Origin: Bacteroidales bacterium UBA5197
GTDB lineage: Bacteria > Bacteroidota > Bacteroidia > Bacteroidales > Lentimicrobiaceae
Direction of reading: 5' to 3'
Length of the DNA: 64,000 nt
Assembly (NCBI GenBank): GCA_002412885.1
Contig: DHVX01000072.1
Span: 1-64,000 of the forward strand
Below are positions 34,450-44,400 of this stretch, piece by piece (the stretch's first letter is position 1; each line of letters starts with the position of its first letter). The notes beneath the pieces are model-generated. The model did not search any database. It was given only the letters and a program-made list of their open reading frames with translations, and was not told the DNA's origin. A program made the translations under genes and the position numbers.

Positions 34450-35217
34450 ATGAAAATCATAACCTACAATGTAAACGGCATACGATCGGCTTTAAGCAAA
34501 GGACTCATTACGTGGATTATGCGCGAAAAGCCCGATGTATTGTGCCTTCAGGAAACCAAAGCCCAACCCGATCAAATACCGGTGGATGAACTGCAGGCTC
34601 TGGGTTACCATTGTCATTGGTTTTCAGCTGAAAAGAAGGGTTATAGCGGGGTTGGTCTGCTCAGCCTGAAGCAGCCCGATAATGTAGTTTATGGAATGGG
34701 GATTGATCAGTATGACACAGAAGGCCGCTTGCTGAGGGCTGATTTTGGCGATTTAACGGTAATCAGCGCCTATCATCCATCAGGGACAACCGGTGAATTC
34801 CGTCAATCATTCAAAATGGAATGGCTTGAAGATTATTATGATTATGCCCATAACCTGCTCGAAATCAGGCCAAACCTCATCCTATCGGGAGATTACAATA
34901 TCTGCCACCGGGCCATCGACATTCACGACCCCATCCGCAATGCCACCAACTCAGGTTTTTTGCCTGAAGAGCGGGAATGGATGGAAGATTTTCTGAACAG
35001 TGGTTTTACCGATACTTTTCGCTACTTCAACAAAAATCCGCACAATTACACATGGTGGAGTTATCGTGCAGGAGCAAGAACCCGGAATCTGGGCTGGCGT
35101 ATTGATTACAATATGGTAAGCAATTCCCTGAGAAGCAAACTTCTGGGCGCATGGATTTCATCCGCAGCCATTCACTCCGATCATTGTCCGGCAGGATTGG
35201 AGTTGGAGGATCGTTAA
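34450..35217 (+). CDS. xth: exodeoxyribonuclease III (AP endonuclease)
   Basis: The 255-residue enzyme of the exonuclease III/APE family opens with MKIITYNVNGIRSAL. Catalytic and metal-binding residues lie in CLQETKAQ (Glu), SGDYNICH (Asp-Asn), LGWRIDYN and the final SDHCPAGLEL (Asp-His). It cleaves at abasic sites and removes blocked 3' ends in base excision repair. The start was set at MKII because the frame upstream (from 34375) crosses the intergenic hairpin region. Confidence 0.95.
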   Translation: MKIITYNVNGIRSALSKGLITWIMREKPDVLCLQETKAQPDQIPVDELQALGYHCHWFSAEKKGYSGVGLLSLKQPDNVVYGMGIDQYDTEGRLLRADFGDLTVISAYHPSGTTGEFRQSFKMEWLEDYYDYAHNLLEIRPNLILSGDYNICHRAIDIHDPIRNATNSGFLPEEREWMEDFLNSGFTDTFRYFNKNPHNYTWWSYRAGARTRNLGWRIDYNMVSNSLRSKLLGAWISSAAIHSDHCPAGLELEDR

Positions 35218-35227
35218 AGATTTTACA

Positions 35228-35564
35228 ACCGACCGAAGGGAGCAACCAATGAGTGCTGAGCGGCATTTGTAATGCCGCTCTTAACACTGGATAATTTGCA
35301 ATTATCCAGACATCTGCCAGAGGCAATTTCATCATCTTTCAGCTTTAAAACGGTAGCATACGTTATTGAATTACAAATTCAATGAAGTTCAAAGCGGCAT
35401 TGCAAATGACGCTTAGCTGATCGTGCGTTAAGATATAAGCATTAATAATGATTTGATCGCTGAACGAACTTCCATCCGACCGAAGGGAGCAACCAATGCC
35501 GCTCTGAACACTGGATAATTTGCAATTATCCAGACATCTGCCAAAGGCAATTTCATCATCTTTC
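35228..35564. repeat. REPIN-like hairpin repeats, left part of RAYT array
   Basis: A full A unit has two 10-base-stem, 3-base-loop hairpins: GAGCGGCATT/AATGCCGCTC (35258-35280) and CTGGATAATT/AATTATCCAG (35287-35309). An inverted B unit follows with ATTGAATT/AATTCAAT (35365-35383) and GCGGCATT (35394-35412). A partial A unit (35497-35564) runs into the stop codon of the transposase. GACCGAAGGGAGCAACCAATG occurs twice here and again at 36871-36891. Confidence 0.85.
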
Positions 35565-36125
35565 AGTTTTTACTCGGAAAGTTATCGGGATAATATCAAT
35601 TAATCCCTCGTAACCAGCATAAGCCGGAGCACTGGAATACATATAATCTTCCGGTTTGCTAACTATTCCTGCTCTGACAGGATTATTATGAATATACTCA
35701 ACCTTTGATTCTATAAAAGCATTGCTGGTGGTTTCTATTGCATGATTTTCGTGTGACCAAACCTGAAATTCTCCCGTTTTATTCTGTCGTTTGGCCGCAT
35801 GTCGGAACAAACGCAACATCCATTCTTTGCGACTCTCGACAGAACCATCTGAAATATATTGAATAACTGCTTTGCTGGTAAATTTTTTGAAATCGCGAAT
35901 AGTACTGCTTAATTGCCCTGTATTACTCTTTGCCAGAATATGTATATGATTACTCATGATAACCCAGGCATATATTTCAAGACCTTTTTCACGTTGGCAA
36001 TATTTAAGGCTATCAAGTATAATATCACGGTAAGCTTGTCTTGAAAACAAATCAATCCAGTAAATCACCTGAAAAGTAAGGTAATATGCTGATGTTTGAT
36101 CTTTTATCTGATAACCAGTTGGCAT
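35556..36125 (-). CDS. REP-associated tyrosine transposase (RAYT, Y1_Tnp family)
   Basis: The 189-residue HUH nuclease has the metal-binding pair His60/His62 in SNHIHILAK and the catalytic Tyr144 in EYIHNNPVRAGIV, the signature of single-tyrosine transposases associated with REP hairpins. Arg/Lys-rich segments (LRLFRHAAKRQNKTG) probably contact hairpin DNA. It appears full length and intact. Its terminal codons (KTER-stop) are part of an A-type repeat and it is flanked on both sides by inverted hairpin pairs, so it is very likely the enzyme that spreads them. A TATCTTTG box precedes the ATG by seven bases. Confidence 0.92.
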   Translation of the reverse strand: MPTGYQIKDQTSAYYLTFQVIYWIDLFSRQAYRDIILDSLKYCQREKGLEIYAWVIMSNHIHILAKSNTGQLSSTIRDFKKFTSKAVIQYISDGSVESRKEWMLRLFRHAAKRQNKTGEFQVWSHENHAIETTSNAFIESKVEYIHNNPVRAGIVSKPEDYMYSSAPAYAGYEGLIDIIPITFRVKTER

Positions 36126-36132
36126 AGTGCAT

Positions 36133-36140
36133 CAAAGATA
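36133..36140 (-). promoter_or_regulatory. TAnnTTTG -7 box of the RAYT gene
   Basis: Minus-strand TATCTTTG, ending seven bases before the ATG at 36125, so the transcript has almost no leader. The box lies just outside the flanking B unit. Confidence 0.5.
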
Positions 36141-36149
36141 AAAAATTTC

Positions 36150-36920
36150 ATTGAATTGCAAATTCAATGATGTTCAAAGCGGCATTACAAATGCCGCTTA
36201 GCCGATCGTGCGGCAATGTATAAGCATCAATAATGATTTGATCGCCGAAAGCTCAGAAAAGCTAAATTCCGCTTAGCCGAGTAAAAACAATTAAAAGATA
36301 TTTTTATGAGAAATGGTTTATTAAGTTTGACTAATAAACGGTTGCCACAATAGGCAACACGCAACGCTGAGCGGCATTTGCAATGCCGCTCTGAACACTG
36401 GATAATTTGCAATTATCCAGCCATCTGCCATAGGCAATTTCATCATATTACAATTTATTAATACGAATCAGGTAAATAAAATTGAATTACAAATTCAATG
36501 ATGTTCAAAGCGGCATTACAACCGAGGCCGCCTAAGCGGACGAGCTCAGCGAAGCTATATGCCGCTTAGCCGATCGCACGTTCAGATTTAAGCAAAAAAA
36601 TGAATTAATCGCTGAGTTTTTTACTGCCGCAGAGCGGCATTTGCAATGCCGCTCTGAACACTGGATAATTTGCAATTATCCAGCCATCTGCCATAGGCAA
36701 TTTCATCATCTTTCAGTTTTAAAACGGCAGCATACGTTATTGAATTACAAATTCAATGATGTTCAAAGCGGCATTGCAACCGAGGCCGCCTAAGCGGACG
36801 AGCTCAGCGAAGCTAAATGCCGCTTAGCCGAGCATTAATAATGATTTGATCGCTGAACGAACTTCCATCCGACCGAAGGGAGCAACCAATGACCGCTGAG
36901 CGGCATTTAGCGGAGTTTCT
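36150..36920. repeat. REPIN-like hairpin repeats, right part of RAYT array
   Basis: B units begin at 36150, 36481 and 36739 and A units at 36366 and 36629, with a fragment near 36895. Each A unit carries GAGCGGCATT-TGC-AATGCCGCTC and CTGGATAATT-TGC-AATTATCCAG; each B unit is its inverted relative. In the B units at 36510-36565 and 36768-36823 the hairpin loop is replaced by an inserted block of about 42 bases containing GCCGCCTAAGCGGACGAGC. No gene is visible. Confidence 0.85.
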
Positions 36921-36939
36921 TATCATACCCAATCATCTC

Positions 36940-38163
36940 TCAATACTCCGGCAACTCAACTTTTCCGATAAAGAGCAGTGAATTAGACATACGCTCGCGG
37001 ATGGCGAAAATAAATGGTTTGTTGATAATCACCGGGTCGGGCAGACTGGTTAGATCAACGCCGATGGTAGTTACTGCTGCTGCTTCTGTACCTTCTTCAT
37101 TCACATCCACAAAGGTGTTTTGCTTCACAAAACTAACAAACAGATCTGCATCTGCAATTCCTGAAAGATCAGCCAATCCAGGCACAAAAGCATCCAACAT
37201 CCCCATTGCCTTTAGCTGATCATTCAGTTGTTTTTCGTAGGAGAATTTAAATTTTGGGATTGACAGATCCCTCGAAATTGGTGTTGCACCATCCAATGCG
37301 GCTGTAATTTCATGCCACTTATTTCCATCAAAACCATTGTTAAAGGAGTCTAATCCTTCAACAGGCAGCAAAATAACCATTGAAAAGTTCTGCCGGCCAT
37401 AAGGTAACTCTATTGCTGTATATCCTAACCCGAAAATCTGCCGGAAACTCAGGTTTGCCTTCATCATATCAACCATCACCGGACTCTGTCCATCAGGATT
37501 AAAAGGCTGAAGCGATGTTTTGGATTTGTCAAACTTATAAGTCCAGTTTCCTTTGAAATAAAGGGCATTCATCAGAAACATCACCGCATCAGTACTGATT
37601 TCGTCCATCACTTTGGTAATCTTGCCATTGGTATTCTCGCTTGCCCAGTTATTGATGGTGGTAAGGGCTTGCGGGCTGTCGAAATCAAGCGCTTCGGTGG
37701 TCGCATCATACGAGGAGTGCATGGTATTCAGAAATTCGGTTTTCACCTGAAATCCCTGACGGTACCAGATTGCATTTGCCAGAGCAAGATTAACCTCCGG
37801 ATCAGCATCCAAAAGCTGGGCAACCAGACTTTTATAAAGTCCGTTTATTTCATCGGCAGTTAAATCCTTATATCCCAACATGGCCCCGATTTGAGTATAA
37901 GTTTCCCCATCGCAGCCATTCAGCAACATACTCAATGCCGATGATGCGCTGAGCGGCGATAACATCAGATTGCCGGAGTCAACCATAGAAACCTGTCGGA
38001 ACATTTCAATGCCAAAGTCATTTGAGGCTGAAATGATCTGACTGCCTTTCTCCGTCATTTCGATAGGTTTTGGAACTGCAGGCTCAGATGTTTTATCCTT
38101 TTTGCATCCTGTCAGCAACGAGGCTGCAAGTATAAAAACCGTCATTAAAATTTGCGTTTTCAT
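36940..38163 (-). CDS. serpin-family protease inhibitor lipoprotein
   Basis: The 407-residue protein has a lipobox (ASLLTGC) and a complete serpin fold. It contains LMLSPLSASSALSMLLNG, FLMNALYFKGNWTYKF, YTAIELPYG, FVDVNEEGTEAAAVT and PFIFAIRE. The hinge EEGTEAAAVT has the small residues needed for loop insertion, so it should be inhibitory. Counting from the hinge puts the scissile bond near Leu-Thr-Ser in VDLTSLPD, which is approximate. Surface serpins may protect cells from proteases of other organisms or restrain their own secreted ones. It lies next to the RAYT array. Confidence 0.94.
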   Translation of the reverse strand: MKTQILMTVFILAASLLTGCKKDKTSEPAVPKPIEMTEKGSQIISASNDFGIEMFRQVSMVDSGNLMLSPLSASSALSMLLNGCDGETYTQIGAMLGYKDLTADEINGLYKSLVAQLLDADPEVNLALANAIWYRQGFQVKTEFLNTMHSSYDATTEALDFDSPQALTTINNWASENTNGKITKVMDEISTDAVMFLMNALYFKGNWTYKFDKSKTSLQPFNPDGQSPVMVDMMKANLSFRQIFGLGYTAIELPYGRQNFSMVILLPVEGLDSFNNGFDGNKWHEITAALDGATPISRDLSIPKFKFSYEKQLNDQLKAMGMLDAFVPGLADLSGIADADLFVSFVKQNTFVDVNEEGTEAAAVTTIGVDLTSLPDPVIINKPFIFAIRERMSNSLLFIGKVELPEY

Positions 38164-38486
38164 GGTGAAATATTTTTATCGTTTGTATTGAAATTGACCA
38201 ACTCAGATAATGTGATATTCAGATGCTGTCGTCCAACCAATAAATGGAATTCGTCCTGACACCAGGTCACACTTCATCATCAGGTTTTGATGTCTGAATC
38301 AATTCTTTGCACAAAACATGTACCAAAGATCAGGATAATAATTCACGAAAGTGAAAACCAAAATCCGTAAGTCAGGGTTTGACTAATTGAAACCAAGCAT
38401 TTTGCAAAAACTAAAAAATGCAGGGTCAGGCTCCGGATATCAAGGAATCAGCGGTATGCTTGCGAATTTAAGGGGAAATCAAATTT
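38164..38486. other. non-coding gap
   Basis: About 320 bases between two minus-strand genes. No ORF, RNA gene, clear promoter box or strong hairpin was seen. Confidence 0.4.
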
Positions 38487-41400
38487 CTACCTTATCAATG
38501 TAACGCTTCCTGTTACCGGACTGGAAACAATACGTGTTACGTAAGAAGGAGCCTCGAAGGAAATCACATAAGTGTAAACCCCCGGAGGTGCCAGAACGCC
38601 ATCTACAGTGCCATCCCAGCCAATCTGGAATGCTGTTGATTCAAAAATGAGCTGTCCCCAGCGGCTGTAAACCTGCATGTAGTATTTGCTTGGCTCCCAA
38701 CCTCTGAAGATTGGCCTGAAAATATCATTCAGTCCATCGCTGTTTGGCGTAAATGCGTTGGGTATCAGCAGGTCGATGATACACGGCACCAGAGCAACTG
38801 AATCCACTGCACTACAACCCTTTTCGTCCATAACACTCACAAAATACAAGCCCGGATCAATGGCAAACATGGTTTGATTGGTACTTCCGTCGTGCCACAG
38901 ATAAGATACAAATCCACTTCCCGGATCAAGGATTGCGGCCTGACCATAACAAATGGTATCGGCATAACCCAGATAGATAATTGGTTTCGGATTCACCAAC
39001 AGATCGACGGTTTTGGTATCGCTGCAGAAATAAGGATTTGTGGCCACGACTGTAAACTGCCCGTTATCGTTCATCCCGAGTGAACCCAATTGCCATTCAG
39101 GATCAAAGTGCTGGTGGCCGGTCGGACCAGTCCATACCCATGACAACTGCTCAGCAGATGATGTGCCTACCTGAAGCGTAAGACTATCGCCCTCGCAGTA
39201 TTCACCGCTGCCAAATGCATAAATTGTCGGAGCTGGATAAATTTCTGCCTGACCATTGACATAAATACCGGGCACCTGCTGGCCGCTTGATTCGAAGATC
39301 TCGCAACTTAACAGATTCCAGCGCATTTCAGTCAAGCCGGGTTGCAAGGCATCAAAATTAAGCGAGAAGAGACTTTCTCCAGCTGGCACGGTGGCAGATC
39401 CTGCAAATATTGAGTACCTGATCTGAAGTGTATTTCCAACAATTGCCGGACTGAAGGTTCCACCCGCCAGAGCCGGATGTACCTGAACAATTGAATTGAA
39501 ACTCATCAATGACGGATCAAATTCCAGCTCAATATAGAAGGATGATATCTCGGTGAAGTTATTTCCATCTACCGGAATAATAACCGGAATATTCATACAA
39601 TATGAAACCGTATCGGCAGCCAGAATTACATCTCCTTCTACCCTGTTAAGGATTTCAAACGACAGTGAATCCATACATCCGTTTGCATCCATTACCCAGG
39701 CAACGTATGGTCCGGCTGCCAGATTATTAAATTCATTGCCGGCCTGCCAATCGGAGCCATTGCCTGTGATTGAATAAACCAGCGGAACTGCGGTACCGTC
39801 AGCAATAATAATTGCACTTCCGTTAGGCAGCCAGAATGTGGTTGGCTCAAGGTCGAGTGCGATGATGGATGGACTGGAAACGCTTACGATCATCACTGTT
39901 TGAACTGCACACTGATCAGCATACGGCGTAAATGTGTATGTGGTTATACCGGCAACCGAAGTATTGATCGTTGCAGGAGTCCAGGTTCCGCTTATTCCGT
40001 TCTCTGATGTAAGTGGCAAGTCAGGTGCATCGCTGTCAATACAAAGCGGGCTGATTGCAATAAATTCAGGTACAATTTCATTCGTTACCTCAATCTCCAT
40101 GGTTGATGCAACAGCACACTGACCCGAACCCGGGGTGAAGGTATAAATGCTTGAACCAATCACCGAGGTGTTTATCACAGCAGGATTCCATGTTCCGGTG
40201 ATGCCTTCAAGTGAAATCAATTGCAGATCAGGTGCTGTGCTGTTCTGGCATAGCGGACCAATCTGTGTGAAAGTCGGAACGATTTCATCGGTGACTTCAA
40301 TATCCATGGTGGTTTCAACACCACACTGTCCGGCATCCGGGGTAAAGGTGAAGGTGAAGATTCCGGCAACAGTTGTATTGATGCTTGCAGGTGTCCAGAT
40401 TCCCGTGATGCCTTCCAGTGAAATCAATGGCAGATCAGGTGCTGTTGTGTTTTGGCAAAGCGGACCAATCTGAACGAAGGTCGGAACGATCTCGTCAGTG
40501 ACTTCAATTTCCATGATGGTTTCAACGCCACACTGTCCGGCATCCGGAGTAAAGGTGAAGGTGAAGAATCCGGCGACACTTGTATTGATGCTTGCAGGTG
40601 TCCAGATTCCCGTGATGCCTTCCAGTGAAACTAATGGCAGATCCGGTGCAATGCTGTTCTGGCATAGCGGACCAATCTGTGCAAAAGTCGGAACGATCTC
40701 GTCGGTGACTTCTATCTCCATGGTGGTTTCAACGCCACACTGTCCGGCATCCGGGGTAAAGGTGAAGGTGAAGGTTCCGGCAACGGTTGTATTGATGCTT
40801 GCAGGTGTCCAGATTCCGGTAATGCCTTCCAGTGAAATCAATGGCAGATCAGGTGCCGTGCTGTTCTGGCAAAGCGGACCAATCTGTACGAAGGTTGGTA
40901 CGATCTCATCGGTGACTTCAATTTCCATGGTGGTTTCAACGCCACATTGTCCGGCATCCGGGGTAAAGGTGAAGGTGAAGATTCCGGCAACAGTTGTATT
41001 GATGCTTGCAGGTGTCCAGATTCCGGTGATGCCTTCGAGTGAAACTAATGGCAGATCAGGTGCTGTGCTGTTCTGGCAAAGCGAACCAATCTGTGTGAAG
41101 GTCGGTACGATCTCATCGGTGATTTCTATCTCCATGGTGGTTTCAACGCCACACTGTCCGGCATCCGGGGTAAATGTGAAGGTGAATGTTCCGGCAACCG
41201 TTGTGTTGATGATTGCAGGGGTCCAGATTCCGGTAATGCCTTCCAGTGAAATCAATGGCAGATCAGGAGCAATGCTGTTCTGGCATAGCGGACCAATCTG
41301 TGTGAAGGTCGGTACGATCTCATCGGTGATTTCTATCTCCATGGTGGTTTCAACGCCACACTGTCCGGCATCCGGGGTAAAGGTGAAGGTGAAGGTTCCG

Positions 41401-44400
41401 GCAACACTTGTATTGATGCTCGCTGGTGACCAGATTCCCGTGATGCCTTCCAGTGAAATCAATGGCAGATCAGGTGCCGTGCTGTTCTGGCAAAGCGGAC
41501 CAATCTGTACGAAGGTCGGAACGATCTCGTCGGTGACTTCAATTTCCATGGTGGTTTCAACGCCACACTGTCCTGCATCCGGGGTAAAGGTGTAGGTGAA
41601 GGTTCCGGCGACAGCCGTATTGATGATTGCAGGTGTCCAGATTCCGGTGATGCCTTCTAATGAAGTCAATGGCAGATCAGGTGCAATGCTGTTCTGGCAT
41701 AGCGGACCAATCTGTACGAAGGTTGGAACAATTTCGTCGGTGACTTCTATCTCCATGGTGGTTTCAACACCACACTGTCCGGCATCCGGGGTAAAGGTGA
41801 AAGTAAAGATTCCGGCGACACTTGTGTTGATGGTTGCAGGTGTCCAGATTCCGGCGATGCCTTCAAGTGAAATCAATGGCAGATCCGGTGCTGTGCTGTT
41901 CTGGCATAGCGGACCAATCTGAACAAATGTCGGTAAGATCTCGTCCGTTACTTCAATCTCCATGGTGGTTTCAACGCCACACTGTCCGGCATCCGGGGTA
42001 AAGGTGAAGGTGAAGGTTCCGGCGACACTTGTATTGATGATTGCAGGAGTCCAGATTCCGGTTATGCCTTCAAGTGAAATCAATGGCAGATCAGGCGCTG
42101 TTGTGTTCTGACAAAGCGGACCAATCTTTACGAAGGTCGGAACGATCTCGTCGGTGACTTCAATTTCCATTGTGGTTTCAACGCCACACTGTCCGGCATC
42201 CGGCGTAAAGGTGAAGGTGAAGAATCCGGCGACACTTGTATTGATGCTTGCAGGGGTCCAGATTCCGGTGATGCCTTCCAGTGAAATCAATGGCAGATCA
42301 GGCGCTGTTGTGTTTTGGCAAAGCGGACCAATCTGTGCGAAAGTCGGAACAATCTCGTCGGTGACTTCTATTTCCATCGTGGTTTCAACGCCACACTGTC
42401 CGGCATCCGGCGTAAAGGTGAAGGTGAATGTTCCGGCAACGGTTGTATTGATGCTTGCAGGTGTCCAGATACCGGTTATGCCTTCAAGTGAAATCAATGG
42501 CAGATCAGGCGCTGTTGTGTTCTGACAAAGCGGACCAATCTGTACGAAGGTCGGAACGATCTCGTCGGTGACTTCAATTTCCATTGTGGTTTCAACGCCA
42601 CACTGTCCGGCATCCGGCGTAAAGGTGAAGGTGAAGAATCCGGCGACACTTGTATTGATGCTTGCAGGGATCCAGATTCCGGTGATGCCTTCCAGTGAAA
42701 TCAATGGCAGATCAGGCGCTGTTGTGTTTTGGCAAAGCGGACCAATCTGTAGGAAAGTCGGAACGATCTCATCGGTGACTTCTATCTCCATCGTGGTTTC
42801 AACACCGCATTGTCCGGCATCCGGCGTAAAGGTGAAGGTGAATGTTCCGGCAACGGTTGTATTGATGCTTGCAGGTGTCCAGATACCGGTGATGCCTTCC
42901 AGTGAAACTAATGGCAGATCAGGCGCTGTGCTGTTTTGGCAAAGCGGACCAATCTGTACGAAAGTCGGAACAACGACATCCGTTACCGTAACTTCCGCTT
43001 CTTCAGATATCGCAACGCAATCATTTTCATCCGTTACAGTATAAACCAGATTAAAGATGCCTGCCGCTGTTCCTGTAAATACCGGATCAGCAACATCTGT
43101 AGCACTCAGATAAACTGCACCGGAACCTGTCCATAAATGAGTCAATACGCCGGTTCCGCCGCTGGTAGCAGAAGTAAACTGCACTGTTTCATTCAAACAG
43201 ATTTCACTGCTGAGCGGATCAATCTGCGTAATCAACTCTTCAGGTTCAGTGATGGTAATAATAATGAGTGTTACCTCATTTGTTGTGTTGAAAGCATCAC
43301 GAATCATTACTTCATATATGCCTGTCGGCAAATTGGTGTAGAAGCCTGAGTTCTGCCATGTTAATCCGCCATCAATGCTGTACTGGTAGTTTCCACTTCC
43401 GCCTTGCGGGTTGGTGATTGTGATCCGGCCATCGCTGTTGCCATAGCAGGAGATATGAATCACGTTAACATCTGCAGTAAGCGCATCAGGATCACTGAGT
43501 ACAACACTTCCGGTGACTTCGCAACCGTTTTCGTCGGTAACAGTCACATTATAAGTACCAGCTACAAGTCCGGTAGCGGTTGGTGTGGTTTGCGCCAGAA
43601 GATCATCCCACAGGTAAGTGTAAGGAGGAGTTCCGCCGGTAACTGTGGCTGTGGCTGTTCCATCACTTCCGCCAGGCGTGGTCGGATTGGTTCCGGCAAC
43701 GCTTACCAGTAATTCATCAGGTTGGGTGATGGTGATGGTTTCGGTGATTTCGGTTCCATCGACATCGGTAACGGTTACGGTGTAAGTGCCTGCTGCCAGA
43801 CCTGTTGCCGTTGAAGTCGTTTGTGCTAACGGATCGCTCCACAAGTATGTGTATGGCAATACTCCGCCGGTAGCCGTGGCTGTTGCCTGTCCGTCGCTTA
43901 AGCCGAAGCAGGTCACATGATTGTCAACTACAACCGTAAGTGCAAGCGCAATTGCCGGATCGGTCAGGATGATGCTTCCGGTGACTTCGCAACCGTTGGC
44001 ATCGGTAACAGTCACATTATATGTACCTGCTACAAGTCCGGTAGCCGTTTGTGTGGTTTGTGCCAGAAGATCATCCCACAGATAAGCGTAAGGAGGAGTT
44101 CCGCCGCTAACTGTGGCTGTAGCTGTTCCGTCGCTGCCGCCAGGTGTGGTCGGATTGGTTCCGGCAACGCTTACCAGTAATTCATCAGGTTGGGTGATGG
44201 TGATGGTTTCGGTGATTTCGGTTCCATCGGCATCGGTGACTGTTACGCTGTAAGTGCCTGCTGCCAGACCTGTTGCCGTTGCACTCGTTTGTGCCAAAGG
44301 ATCGCTCCACAAGTATGTGTATGGCAATGCACCGCCGGTAGCTGTGGCTGTTGCCTGTCCGTCGCTTAAGCCGAAGCAGGTAACATGATTATCAACCTCA

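Noticed and set aside
35220..36935. Classical IS200/IS605 insertion sequence
   Set aside because: The transposase has the RAYT-type signature and the locus lacks defined single left and right ends; instead many hairpin units surround it, fitting REP/REPIN organisation.
40498..41595. Long plus-strand frames (up to 365 codons) over the giant repeat gene
   Set aside because: They are antisense shadows created by 210-bp repeats whose complementary frame happens to lack stops; the minus-strand protein has a signal peptide, domains and a sorting signal.
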